From assembly GCA_964438705.1 (NCBI GenBank), contig CAYTKQ010000022.1, positions 1 through 50,939 of the forward strand: a stretch of 50,939 nt of DNA, given 5' to 3'. The notes beneath the pieces were generated by a model that saw only the letters and a list, made by a program, of their open reading frames with translations, had not been told where the DNA came from and made no database searches. Below are positions 1 to 8,477 of this stretch, one piece after another (position 1 is the first letter of the stretch; every line of letters starts with the position of its first letter). Made by a program: the position numbers and the translations under genes. This DNA comes from Christensenella sp964438705 (lineage in GTDB: Bacteria > Bacillota > Clostridia > Christensenellales > Christensenellaceae).

Positions 1-22
1 CCCCTCTTATCTGATTTCCCAT

Positions 23-51
23 TTGCTTTTTGCTTCCTATGCCACTATACT
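23..51 (+). promoter_or_regulatory. Sigma-A type promoter of the first lipoprotein gene
   Basis: A TTGCTT box (23-28) is followed after exactly 17 bp by TATACT (46-51). The lipoprotein ATG lies 30 bp further on, with GGGGAG at 67-72 as ribosome site. Assigned from sequence match only. Confidence 0.55.
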
Positions 52-80
52 ATACAAAAACACACAGGGGAGTTCTTTCC

Positions 81-590
81 ATGAAAAAACAGCGTTTGTT
101 TTTTGGCGTTTGCATCCTTCTTTGTCTGATAGTCGCGCTCAGCGGCTGTTCTTCCGGCCCTTTTCTGACAATCTGGGGTGAAGAACCCCTCGGCGTTTCC
201 CTGCCTCCCGCCGAAGAGGTGGAGGTTCTCCAGCGCGTCGAATCCAAAGGAAAGGACCCCTTTCAGAATCTTTGGATTCAGTTTACAGATGAGCAGGCCG
301 CACAATTCGAGCAAGATATTGCGGCGACCGATGTGTGGTCGCCGCTCCCCCTGCCGAAAGACATCGCCGAATTCTACAGTGGAAATTCTACATTTTCCTT
401 TGCTAAGGATAGTGCTGACTTTTATACACAACTTCTCGCAGTTGAAAACGGCGATTGGATTCTCTACAATTTCACAGACCAAAAATACATGTCCCGCGCT
501 TTGGTTTCCGGCGATACGAGAAGTTTTACCTGTGCGGTATATGATGCGGATACCAAGCAACTCTTCATTAGCGAAGAACGATTTTTTTAA
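81..590 (+). CDS. Small secreted lipoprotein, unknown function
   Basis: The product of 169 residues starts with a charged MKKQR segment and a hydrophobic stretch ending in a lipobox (LSGC), so it should be exported, lipidated on Cys and anchored to the outer face of the membrane. The rest is soluble, about 145 residues, with no motif I recognise. The start at 81 is preferred over the upstream in-frame ATG at 30 because GGGGAG sits 8 bp ahead and the signal peptide begins there. It converges with the frameshifted gene on the other strand, leaving only 5 bp between stops. Function unknown; lipoprotein assignment fairly secure. Confidence 0.8.
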   Translation: MKKQRLFFGVCILLCLIVALSGCSSGPFLTIWGEEPLGVSLPPAEEVEVLQRVESKGKDPFQNLWIQFTDEQAAQFEQDIAATDVWSPLPLPKDIAEFYSGNSTFSFAKDSADFYTQLLAVENGDWILYNFTDQKYMSRALVSGDTRSFTCAVYDADTKQLFISEERFF

Positions 591-595
591 AATTT

Positions 596-1110
596 TTATT
601 TCGCCGGATAGACGAATGCGCCGCTGAACTGCACGGGGTATGGCTTGATGACACCCAATCCCTGACCAATATAGGCAATGTTGTTCGCCACATCGGCCTT
701 GGAACTGCCCTCCTTCCATTGCGTAAAGTCGTAGGTGTCCTTTCCCCCAAATTCGATCATCCAGCTTCCGTCCGGCATCTTCGTCCCCCGAATTCGCACT
801 GTGGCTCCGCCGATGGATAAACCGATGCTGTTACCCGCGGCGTTAAAATCTTCTTGGTATTCCCCCGTATCAAAAGAATCCTTCCCGCTGTTTTCCTGTA
901 TCAGATTCGCCACTTCTTCTCTAAATATCTCATTTGCCGCCATCTCATGGCTCAATACCTTTTCTACTTCCGGCGGAAGCTTCTCGCCGCCCCCCACAAC
1001 GGACTGTCCGCGTCTCGCGGTTCCTCTCCTGCTCCGTTTGCCGGCTCTGTTTCATCAACGCGCGCCTTCTCCGCGCCCATTGTATGGTTCTTTTCAAAGT
1101 CCTCCAGCAT
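596..1110 (-). pseudogene. Frameshifted small protein gene, unknown family
   Basis: On the minus strand an ATG at 1110, preceded by AGGAAAG, opens a frame starting MLEDFEKNHTMG that runs to a G-run (C-run at 990-995 on the plus strand) and then hits a stop. The next frame, open from there to 596, encodes GGGEKLPPEVEKVLS and ends near GAFVYPAK. Adding one G to the six-G run joins the two halves into a single 171-residue protein. The break is therefore a one-base deletion, a sequencing error or a phase-variable run. The C-terminal half has regular beta-like character (e.g. GGATVRIRGT) and no cysteines or signal peptide. I do not recognise the family. It is driven by the iteron promoter-leader at 1116-1213. 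An intact downstream-only product from a GTG at 997 is possible. Confidence 0.5.
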
Positions 1111-1115
1111 CTTTC

Positions 1116-1213
1116 CTCACCTTCTGCGGTCTTTCCCCGCTTCGTTTCTTACCTCCCATTATACTGCGAACCGCCCGCCATATCCCGCCATCAATCCGCC
1201 ATAGAACCGACAC
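1116..1213 (-). repeat. 98-bp promoter-leader repeat with three iterons, copy A
   Basis: Read on the minus strand, this stretch is about 90% identical (10 differences in 98 bp) to 50504-50601 on the plus strand. It contains three direct repeats of the type ATGGCGG spaced 10-11 bp apart, then TATAAT (plus-strand ATTATA at 1158-1163), then GGGAGGTAAGAAA, and ends exactly 5 bp before the start codon of the frameshifted gene. No good -35 box is visible where the iterons lie, so an activator bound to the iterons is a reasonable inference. Confidence 0.7.
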
Positions 1214-1319
1214 ACGACCTCTGGAAGCGCTACTTTTCTATGTTTCCACAACCGCGGCTTGTCAAAGATTCTGCGAGGCCTTATAATGGGTAGCGGAGAA
1301 TAATTTTAAGGAGAACACA

Positions 1320-2417
1320 ATGAAATTAGGAGTTGTCGGATTGCCGAACGTCGGCAAAAGCACGCTGTTCAACGCCCTCACACAGGCGGGCGCGCAGAGC
1401 GCGAACTATCCGTTTTGCACCATAGAGCCAAATTACGGCATCGTGTCCGTTCCGGACGCGCGTATGGACTATCTCGCGGAGATCTATCATCCGCAAAAAT
1501 TCACCCCCGCGCAGATCGAATTTGTGGATATTGCGGGCCTTGTGAAGGGCGCGAGCAAGGGCGAGGGGCTTGGCAACAAGTTTTTGTCGCACATCCGCGA
1601 GGTGGACGCGATCATTGAGGTGGTGCGCTGCTTTGAGGACGATAACATCACCCACGTGGACGGCAGCGTCGATCCGCTGCGCGATGTGACGACCATCAAC
1701 TACGAGCTGATTTTTGCGGACATGGAGGCTGTGCAAAAGCGGCTCGATAAAGCCGTAAAGATGCAAAAAACAGGGGATAAGAAGTTCAAGACCGAGGCCG
1801 AGGTGTGCCAGATCGTTCTGGATGAGCTTGAAAAGGGCAACTTTGCGCGCAACATCGAATTCAACGAGGAGCAGGAGGAGATCCTGCGCTCCATGTTTTT
1901 GCTGACAGACAAGCCCATCATCTATGTCGCCAACATCGCGGAGGATCAGGTGGGGGACGATTCCCTGAGTGTGCTGGCGCCGCTGCTGCAATATGCCGCC
2001 GAACACGGCAGCGAGGTGGTGTCCATTTCCGCCAAGATCGAGGAAGACCTCGCGGGCATGGAAGACGAGGAAAAGGAAATGTTCATTGAGGAGCTTGGAA
2101 TCGGGGAATCCGGCCTTTCCAAGCTCATCAAAAAATCCTATTCCCTGCTTGGCCTCATCAGCTATCTGACCGCAGGGGAAAAAGAGGTGCGCGCGTGGAC
2201 CATCACGCAGGGCACCAAAGCGCCGCAGGCGGCGGGCAAGATACACAGCGATTTTGAACGCGGCTTTATCAAGGCTGAAATCATCGCCTTTGACACGCTC
2301 AAAAACGAGTGCGGCGGCGATATGCAGCTTGCCAAGGAAAAGGGCCTCGTGCGGCAGGAGGGCAAGGAATACGTCATTGCCGACGGCGATGTGGTGCTGT
2401 TCCGCTTCAATGTGTAA
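1320..2417 (+). CDS. ychF: Redox-regulated ATPase/GTPase YchF (Obg family)
   Basis: The 365-residue length is the family norm. The N-terminus MKLGVVGLPNVGKST carries the P-loop GxPNVGKS at residues 7-14, followed by the DIAGLVKGASKGEGLGNKF switch II region near residue 70, a coiled central arm and a C-terminal TGS domain (ACT-like tail around GDVVLFRFNV). YchF is a cytoplasmic P-loop NTPase that prefers ATP and associates with ribosomes and the proteasome-like machinery in stress responses. The start is set by AAGGAG about 8 bp upstream. It is followed by its own terminator and appears monocistronic. Confidence 0.97.
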   Translation: MKLGVVGLPNVGKSTLFNALTQAGAQSANYPFCTIEPNYGIVSVPDARMDYLAEIYHPQKFTPAQIEFVDIAGLVKGASKGEGLGNKFLSHIREVDAIIEVVRCFEDDNITHVDGSVDPLRDVTTINYELIFADMEAVQKRLDKAVKMQKTGDKKFKTEAEVCQIVLDELEKGNFARNIEFNEEQEEILRSMFLLTDKPIIYVANIAEDQVGDDSLSVLAPLLQYAAEHGSEVVSISAKIEEDLAGMEDEEKEMFIEELGIGESGLSKLIKKSYSLLGLISYLTAGEKEVRAWTITQGTKAPQAAGKIHSDFERGFIKAEIIAFDTLKNECGGDMQLAKEKGLVRQEGKEYVIADGDVVLFRFNV

Positions 2418-2436
2418 AAAAGAGGAGACAAGAGGG

Positions 2437-2459
2437 CGCATGCAAATGCGTTCTTTTTT
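2437..2459 (+). terminator. Intrinsic terminator after ychF
   Basis: CGCAT (2437-2441), loop GCAA, ATGCG (2446-2450), then TTCTTTTTT. The stem is short but sits 20 bp after the ychF stop. Confidence 0.55.
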
Positions 2460-2570
2460 ATGACGGCGAATTCACAATTGTTTTGGATTTTAAAAAGATG
2501 GCGCAGTTTATTTATAATTCATAAATTTATGTTACAATAAATGCAAACAACGAAAGGACAACAATCGACT

Positions 2571-3272
2571 ATGTTTTATCCGTTTTTTTTCGACTGGACG
2601 TGGCTGCTTTTGATCCCGGCGTTCATCATCACGATCTGGGCGCAGGCAAAGGTGAGCTCGACGTACAAAAAGTATTCACAGATACCGGCGCAAAGCGGGG
2701 TGACCGGGCGGGAGTTCGCGCAGACCATGCTGAAGCAAAACGACATTACAGGCGTTGGTGTGCAGCCCATCGCGGGAGAGATGACCGATCATTTCGACCC
2801 GCGCGACAACACCGTCAGCCTGTCGGAGGGCGTTTACAACAAAAATTCCATTGCCGCAGTCTCTATTGCGGCGCACGAATGCGGGCATGTGCTGCAGCGG
2901 TTTAAAAACTATGGCCCCATGCGCATTAGGACTGCTTTAGTGCCCGTGGTGAACTTTGCCTCCAAGCTGGCGTTTCCGCTGATTTTGATCAGCATCCTGT
3001 TTTCGGCGAGAGTGCCGGGGCTGGATATCCTCGCGCAGATCGGCGTGTGGGTCTATTTCGCCGTGGTCATTTTTCAGGTGGTCACCCTTCCGGTGGAGTT
3101 CAACGCGTCCAAACGCGCGATGCAAAACATTGCCGCGTCCGGCGTGCTGAGCGCGCAGGAGCAAAGCGAGGCAAAGCGCATGCTGAATGCCGCCGCCATG
3201 ACATACGTCGCCGCGATGCTCGCGTCCTTCCTGTCCTTCCTGCGGCTGTTTTTGCTGTCGCGCAGGCGGTAA
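2571..3272 (+). CDS. YugP-family zinc-dependent membrane metallopeptidase
   Basis: The product of 233 residues matches the Zn_peptidase_2 (YugP) family. It has an N-terminal membrane segment (about residues 8-24), the zinc motif HECGH at 102-106, two further hydrophobic segments (about 125-175) and a C-terminal membrane segment ending LLSRRR. It is an integral membrane protease with cytoplasm-facing active site, substrate unknown. The start at 2571 (MFYPFFFDW) is chosen because the family begins there and AAAGGA lies upstream; the ATG at 2541 would fall within a few bases of the likely transcription start after a TACAAT-like -10 box. It converges with the DUF1294 gene one base apart. Confidence 0.9.
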   Translation: MFYPFFFDWTWLLLIPAFIITIWAQAKVSSTYKKYSQIPAQSGVTGREFAQTMLKQNDITGVGVQPIAGEMTDHFDPRDNTVSLSEGVYNKNSIAAVSIAAHECGHVLQRFKNYGPMRIRTALVPVVNFASKLAFPLILISILFSARVPGLDILAQIGVWVYFAVVIFQVVTLPVEFNASKRAMQNIAASGVLSAQEQSEAKRMLNAAAMTYVAAMLASFLSFLRLFLLSRRR

Positions 3273-3273
3273 G

Positions 3274-3546
3274 TCAGAAGTACAGATATTTCAGCAGCAG
3301 GGCGATGCCCGCGATCCAGATGAGACAAAACAGCGGGATGAGGATCAAGAAGCTCGTGTGCTTCGTTTTATGACGGAAGCAAAGCATGCCCGCGAACATG
3401 CCAAAGGCCCCGCCGAGGGCGGAGAGCGCAAAAAGCGCGGCTTCGCTCACGCGGCGTTTGTGCCGCCGCGCGGCGCGCTTATCGTGGCCGCACACAAAAA
3501 AGGCGGCAAGGTTGATTGCAAGTAAATAGATCCAAACATAGCTCAT
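3274..3546 (-). CDS. DUF1294 small membrane protein
   Basis: A 90-residue protein of the DUF1294 family (YsdA-like). It has an N-terminal membrane helix (MSYVWIYLLAINLAAFF), a basic cytoplasmic patch DKRAARRHKRRVSE, a glycine-rich second hydrophobic segment (LGGAFGMFAGM), the signature FRHKTKH and a final membrane helix. Function is not known for the family. The start at 3546 fits family length. No ribosome site is visible because a TATAAT box lies only 7 bp upstream, so the transcript may be leaderless. Its stop abuts that of the YugP-type protease. Confidence 0.85.
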   Translation of the reverse strand: MSYVWIYLLAINLAAFFVCGHDKRAARRHKRRVSEAALFALSALGGAFGMFAGMLCFRHKTKHTSFLILIPLFCLIWIAGIALLLKYLYF

Positions 3547-3552
3547 GCGAGG

Positions 3553-3581
3553 ATTATACCACGCATGGTAATAATTGAAAA
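3553..3581 (-). promoter_or_regulatory. Promoter for the DUF1294 gene, predicting a leaderless mRNA
   Basis: On the minus strand TTTTCA (3576-3581) is separated by 17 bp from TATAAT (3553-3558). Transcription would be expected to begin around 3546, which is the A of the ATG. Confidence 0.5.
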
Positions 3582-3727
3582 TGGCTGCACCGGTGAAGTA
3601 ACACGCGGCGCAAAAAAACGGGTACGCTCTGATCTTTTGTGGAGGCGGCCCGTTTTTTGTAATTGAAGCAGAGTACACCAAATGGACATGGAAACAGGTT
3701 GAAATATCGAGCGTATTGTAGTATTAT

Positions 3728-3755
3728 TATATACTATTGGTAACCAATGTATATA
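3728..3755. promoter_or_regulatory. 28-bp dyad in the AT-rich region upstream of the surface protein
   Basis: Left arm TATATAC then ATTGGT, centre A, right arm ACCAAT then GTATATA, with one unpaired T. A second inverted pair, AAAATGGCTT near 3757-3766 and AAGCCATTTT near 3792-3801, follows. Both lie in the 293-bp gap (3547-3839) that otherwise holds only promoter-like AT-rich sequence. An operator for the surface protein gene is inferred. Confidence 0.45.
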
Positions 3756-3839
3756 TAAAATGGCTTTTGAAATAACCAAAATCAAGCGCTCAAGCCATTT
3801 TCATACATTACAAGTCAGGTATTGTTTTGGAGAGATAAA

Positions 3840-6800
3840 ATGATTGAGAAACGTTGTCAAAGAAAAAAAAGAAAGAACAAGCTGATCTGGGGAATGCTGA
3901 TCGCGCTGCTTGCGGTGCAGGCTATTTTCCCTGTCGCCGCGTTTGCGGGGACGCGGATGGCATCCTTCACACAGGAAACGGTGCAGGAGGCCCCGGCCTC
4001 AGAAGAAGGGCCAGCCCTCCCGACGGCCTCGCCGGACGCGTCTGCCTCAAAAGCGGAGCCGTCTCCCGCGCCGCAGGAAATGCCGCTTTCGCAGGAAAGC
4101 GCGCCGAAGCCCACTGTCACGCCGGAACCGGCGGATGAAGAAGCGCCCGCCCCCACCGTCATGATGGAGGCCCCCGCTCCACCGCAAAGCACACCGCCGC
4201 AGCTTTTTGCACAGGAAGCAGCGGCGTTTGGAGCCGCGCCCGCCGCAGGTGCGCCAGCAACGCAGGCCGCACAGCCGTGCGAATTTTTGGACAAGATCGA
4301 CGTGACCTATATCGAGCCGCAGAATCCGCCATACCCGAGAAATGCGACGGTTAGGCTGGAATATGGTTATCTGATTCCTGCGGGTATCACCATAAACACG
4401 GAATACACCTTTAATGTTCCGGACGTGTTCAAGTTTACGCAGGATTTTGTGATCGATTTGAAAACGGACGGCACAAAGGTGGGGGAGGCACGCATCAGCA
4501 GCGCGGACAACGCGGTCGCGCTGATTTTTTTCGATTCTGCGGCTGTCATCGCGGGGTGTACAGGAGAAATTTGGGTCACAGTGCAGTTTGACCCCGGCAA
4601 GATCGACAACGCGGGGTTGCAGCCTGTTGTATTCAAGGACGGCGGCAACAACATGATCGGCACGGTGGAAGTTCCGTTCCTCATTGACCAGATCGAAGGA
4701 AGCGTTCCGGTAACAGAAGAAGGTGCGGTCGATTTGGCAAATATGAAAATCGACTGGACAGCGACGCTTTCTCCCACGCTGAAGAATGTGGCCTCGGCGG
4801 ACAAAGACAAGCCGGAGGGGAAAATTGACCCGCTCGTGTTTACCACGGTGATCGAAGAGGGGCAGAGCTTTGACATATCGATGCTTACGGATTGTTCCGC
4901 TATGATACAGGGCGGCGGAAAAGTGCTGGACGCGAGATTCAGCTATGATGCTACGTCTAAAACGCTTACATGTGCGTTTGCTGATCCGGTGGAAAGCGGG
5001 GACAAGATCATCGTTTCCTACCCGACGAAGTTTACGGTCGCGTCCTTTGGGGGCGCAAACAGCAAAATTTTCCACAACGCCGCGCAGGTCGCCTATCAGA
5101 TACCGCAATATGACGTGAGCGGGCGCACCGCAGTGCTTTCCACGCCCAAGGCAGATCAAAAGAACGCGGAAAAAAACGTCAACGCAGAGATGGTGATGCT
5201 CGATAAAAAGCAGAGCCTGAGCGGTCGGGAGATCACGTGGACGGTGGACATCAACAAGAGCGGGCTTACGGTCTCAAACGCAGAGATCACGGACACGCTG
5301 CCCGCAGGTTTGCGCATCATCGGCACGCCCGTGCTCGAATATGCGGATGGCAGCGTATCCCCCACTGCAAGCATCGACGTCGATACACCTGCCGACCCCC
5401 TGTTCACTTTGGACAGCCTTTCAAAGATCACGGTGAAATTCGGCGCGGATTTGCTGCAAAAGCATTGCACGCTGACCTATACCACAAAAATACATGACGA
5501 CTTCTATCAGCAGAACAAAGTCGAGCCGTTTCGGAATAATGTCTCGTTCACGGGAAATGTGGGCGGCGAAGGGATCGACTACCACAAGAACGCCACCGCA
5601 ACGGTAACGACTTCGCTGATCACGAAGAGCGGCACGTACAGCACACAGGACCATACGATCTCGTGGACCATCGGCTTCAACAGCAATTTGACAAGTATGC
5701 TGGGCACCGAGCTCACTGATGTGATCCCGCAGGGGCTGACGCTCGATGCCTCCAGTGTGCAGATCGGCGGGGCGGACCCGCCGGCAGGGGCCACAACCTA
5801 TGAGACCGCGAGCCGTACGCTGCATGTGACGCTTGGTGAGCTGAACGGGACAGAGCAGCAGGTGACCTACCGGACTACGGTGGACGACAACGCCATATGG
5901 GCCAACAATTATGGGCCGCAAAAGCCGTTTGACAATGTTGCAAAGCTGGAAGCCACGGTAGACGGAAAGGCCGTATCCATCGAGGCCTCCTATCAACCGG
6001 AGATCGTCAGCAAGGTCATCAGCTGCGAGGCAGTGCAGAACGATTACAATTACGCGGACAAGCTTGCCAAATGGCGGTTGACGGTCAATCAAAACCAGAT
6101 GGAAATCACAAACGGAGCGGTGGAAGTTGAAATCCCGCAGGGGCAAGCGTTTGAAGCGTTTTGTGCCGCGCTGCCGGCCGACTACTCCTATACGGTAACA
6201 AAGCCTGCGACCGGGCCGTCGCGGCTTAAGATCACGCTCCCGTCGTCGATTGTCAAAGGGTCCGCGCCCATCGAGCTCGAGTATTGGACGAAGATCACCG
6301 ATCTCGAAGCGTTCAATGAAAACCCAAAAGTCAATATCGACAACACAGCGACGCTTGTAAGCGGCGAGACGCCTGCAGGCGGCGTTCGGGCGGAAGCGGA
6401 TCAGGCGGTCGCCAATTCTGTTGTGAAAAAATCGGGCGAGGTGAAAAGCGGGGTGACGAATGTGGTCACATGGAAGGTGCTCGTCAACGAAAACCTGATC
6501 CCCATGAAATCGCCCACACTGCGAGACCCGCTGATGGAAGGGCTGGTGCTCGATCCCGGCTCTGTGACGCTTTACAGGCTGGGCATCGCCAACGGAAAGG
6601 CAAATGAGAACCAGCGCACGCCCGTATCGCTCTGGGATGGGGCGATCGAATATGATACCGCTACCGGGCTGTTTCTCTTCCATTTTGAAGGAGATATCAA
6701 CGACGCGTATCTGCTGGTGTTCGATACGCACATCGATTATGACAAAACGGGTGGGGGCAATAAAAGTTTTATCAACTCTGTTTCTCTTTCGGGGGGAGAC

Positions 6801-7655
6801 GTGCAGCAGCAGGGGACTCCCGCGCAATTGAACACATTTGTGTTTAACGATGGCGGGGTCGCAAATAAGTTTTCGGGCGCAATCAAAATACGCAAGCAGG
6901 ATGAAAACGGAGCCCCGCTTAAAGGGGCGCAGTTCAAGCTCAACAATGTTTTGAAAACCACGGATGCAAACGGCGAGGCGCTGTTTGATCAGCTTATGCC
7001 GGGGACCTATACGGGCAAGGAGGTATCCGCGCCGGAAAACTGCATCGCCGCGCCCGCAGATACGCCGGATGCGCTGAAGAATATCACGGTGGCCGTGGGC
7101 GTGAACGCGCCCGTGGAGGTGCGGGTCGAAAATACGCGCATCAAAAGCGCACTGGAGATCACCAAGACGGACGAGCTGGGGCGGCCCGTGCCGGGCGTCG
7201 TTTTCCGTGTGAGGAGCACGGGGCAGACGCCTCCGTATGATAAAACCATTACGACGGATGAAAATGGAAAGGTGCTGTTTGACGGGCTGCTTTACGGCAG
7301 TTATACTTATGAGGTGGTGTCCGCGCCCGAGCAATATGTGGTCGACAAATCGCCGGTGTTGTTTTCGGTCGCGCGGGACGATCACGATAAAACGATAGAG
7401 CAAACCGTAATCAGCGCGCTCAAAAAAGAGCCTGCGCCAAGCGAACCGCCGCAAACGCCGTCCGACGAGCCTGCGGGAGAACCGTCTGACACGCCTGCAG
7501 GAGAGCCGACCATACCGCCGGGTGAAACAAACGGCGCGCGCACACCGCGCACAGGAGATCTGCGCGATACCGGAATTTTCCTGCTGCTGACGGGGCTGGG
7601 TGCTGCGGGCATGACCGTAGGCATGATTTTGCGGGGCAAGCGCAAAAAGGCATGA
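3840..7655 (+). CDS. Large cell-wall-anchored adhesin with SpaA/Cna-B domains
   Basis: A 1271-residue surface protein. A basic N-terminus and signal peptide (about 1-40, ending VAAFAGT) precede a Pro/Ala/Ser/Glu-rich stalk (about 45-150). Then come a collagen-adhesin-like domain and several all-beta modules of about 130 residues sharing ITWTVDIN/ISWTIGFN/VTWKVLVN and TDTLPAGL/TDVIPQGL motifs. Two SpaA/Cna-B prealbumin-like domains follow (starting IKIRKQDENGAPLKGA and LEITKTDELGRPVPGV), then a second Pro-rich stretch. The C-terminus has the sorting signal TPRTGD (a variant of LPXTG), a hydrophobic helix and the tail RGKRKKA. It should be attached to peptidoglycan by a sortase, which is not encoded in this window. 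The start at 3840 follows GGAGAG; an upstream in-frame ATG at 3822 is less likely. Probable role: adhesion or pilus-like structure, ligand unknown. Confidence 0.9.
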   Translation: MIEKRCQRKKRKNKLIWGMLIALLAVQAIFPVAAFAGTRMASFTQETVQEAPASEEGPALPTASPDASASKAEPSPAPQEMPLSQESAPKPTVTPEPADEEAPAPTVMMEAPAPPQSTPPQLFAQEAAAFGAAPAAGAPATQAAQPCEFLDKIDVTYIEPQNPPYPRNATVRLEYGYLIPAGITINTEYTFNVPDVFKFTQDFVIDLKTDGTKVGEARISSADNAVALIFFDSAAVIAGCTGEIWVTVQFDPGKIDNAGLQPVVFKDGGNNMIGTVEVPFLIDQIEGSVPVTEEGAVDLANMKIDWTATLSPTLKNVASADKDKPEGKIDPLVFTTVIEEGQSFDISMLTDCSAMIQGGGKVLDARFSYDATSKTLTCAFADPVESGDKIIVSYPTKFTVASFGGANSKIFHNAAQVAYQIPQYDVSGRTAVLSTPKADQKNAEKNVNAEMVMLDKKQSLSGREITWTVDINKSGLTVSNAEITDTLPAGLRIIGTPVLEYADGSVSPTASIDVDTPADPLFTLDSLSKITVKFGADLLQKHCTLTYTTKIHDDFYQQNKVEPFRNNVSFTGNVGGEGIDYHKNATATVTTSLITKSGTYSTQDHTISWTIGFNSNLTSMLGTELTDVIPQGLTLDASSVQIGGADPPAGATTYETASRTLHVTLGELNGTEQQVTYRTTVDDNAIWANNYGPQKPFDNVAKLEATVDGKAVSIEASYQPEIVSKVISCEAVQNDYNYADKLAKWRLTVNQNQMEITNGAVEVEIPQGQAFEAFCAALPADYSYTVTKPATGPSRLKITLPSSIVKGSAPIELEYWTKITDLEAFNENPKVNIDNTATLVSGETPAGGVRAEADQAVANSVVKKSGEVKSGVTNVVTWKVLVNENLIPMKSPTLRDPLMEGLVLDPGSVTLYRLGIANGKANENQRTPVSLWDGAIEYDTATGLFLFHFEGDINDAYLLVFDTHIDYDKTGGGNKSFINSVSLSGGDVQQQGTPAQLNTFVFNDGGVANKFSGAIKIRKQDENGAPLKGAQFKLNNVLKTTDANGEALFDQLMPGTYTGKEVSAPENCIAAPADTPDALKNITVAVGVNAPVEVRVENTRIKSALEITKTDELGRPVPGVVFRVRSTGQTPPYDKTITTDENGKVLFDGLLYGSYTYEVVSAPEQYVVDKSPVLFSVARDDHDKTIEQTVISALKKEPAPSEPPQTPSDEPAGEPSDTPAGEPTIPPGETNGARTPRTGDLRDTGIFLLLTGLGAAGMTVGMILRGKRKKA

Positions 7656-7704
7656 GCCGAACATCACACGTGCCAGTTGCGGTATGCGCGGAAAGGGATC
7701 GAAT

Positions 7705-8424
7705 ATGCAGATATCAAAGCCGCTGCCCTTGCAGGGCGCATACAACGTGCGTGATTTGGGAGGTTACCCCGCCGCGAACAAAAAAACCACAAAGCATAAG
7801 GTTTTTTTGCGGGGCGACAGCCTCAATGGCCTTACAAAAGAGGATCGGGGCTATCTTGATGAATACGGCGTGCGGCTCGTGATCGACGTGCGCGGAAAGC
7901 GGGAGGCATTCCTGCATCCCGATCACATCGATAAAAAGCGGGTGAAGACCCTGCATGTGCCGCTGTTCGATCATATCCAGTCCGAGCTGATGCGCGGAAA
8001 AATGCCGGATGATATGGGCGCGATGTATGTAGGCCTGCTCGAGGAGAGCAAGGCGGAGTTTTGTGAGATATTTGCCGCGCTCGCGGCGCAGGAGGGCACA
8101 GTGCTTTACCACTGCACAGCGGGCAAGGACCGCACGGGCGTCATTACCATGCTGCTGCTGCGCCTCGCGGGCGTTGACGACGAGGTGATCCTTGCAGACT
8201 ATGCGGTCTCGCAAACCAATATGAAAGAGGTGCTCGACCGCCAGCGCAAAATGGTGGAAAAAGCGGGGGTGAAGGTGCCGGGCTTCGTGTTTGAATCCAA
8301 GCCCGCGTTCCTCAAAAAGGCACTGGAGCATGTGGATCAAACCTATGGCGGAGCGCGAGGCTATCTCACAGCCGCCGGGCTTCCCGACGCGCAGATCGAA
8401 GCGCTGCGAGGCAAGCTGATATAA
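7705..8424 (+). CDS. Tyrosine-protein phosphatase (Y_phosphatase3 family)
   Basis: A 239-residue cytoplasmic protein with the PTP loop HCTAGKDRTG; the nucleophilic cysteine is residue 137 and the arginine five residues on is present. Family features NVRDLGGYP near the N-terminus and RGDSL around 36-40 support the Y_phosphatase3 class, members of which act on phosphotyrosine or phosphoinositide-like substrates. The start at 7705 is taken from GGAAAGGGA 7 bp upstream. It begins 49 bp after the surface protein gene, so the two may be cotranscribed, and ends at a strong terminator. Substrate unknown. Confidence 0.9.
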   Translation: MQISKPLPLQGAYNVRDLGGYPAANKKTTKHKVFLRGDSLNGLTKEDRGYLDEYGVRLVIDVRGKREAFLHPDHIDKKRVKTLHVPLFDHIQSELMRGKMPDDMGAMYVGLLEESKAEFCEIFAALAAQEGTVLYHCTAGKDRTGVITMLLLRLAGVDDEVILADYAVSQTNMKEVLDRQRKMVEKAGVKVPGFVFESKPAFLKKALEHVDQTYGGARGYLTAAGLPDAQIEALRGKLI

Positions 8425-8441
8425 AAATATTTTGGCAATGC

Positions 8442-8468
8442 AAAAGACCTCCCGCAGGAGGTCTTTTT
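8442..8468. terminator. Bidirectional terminator between phosphatase and NlpC/P60 genes
   Basis: AAAAGACCTCC (8442-8452), short loop, GGAGGTCTTTTT (8457-8468). It serves both convergent genes. Confidence 0.9.
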
Positions 8469-8477
8469 GTGATGTGT

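Noticed and set aside
5421..7745. 774-residue antisense ORF under the adhesin, and a similar 893-residue one at 23093-25774
   Set aside because: Shadow frames produced by GC-biased third positions of the real genes; sequences are low-complexity and rich in His/Arg.
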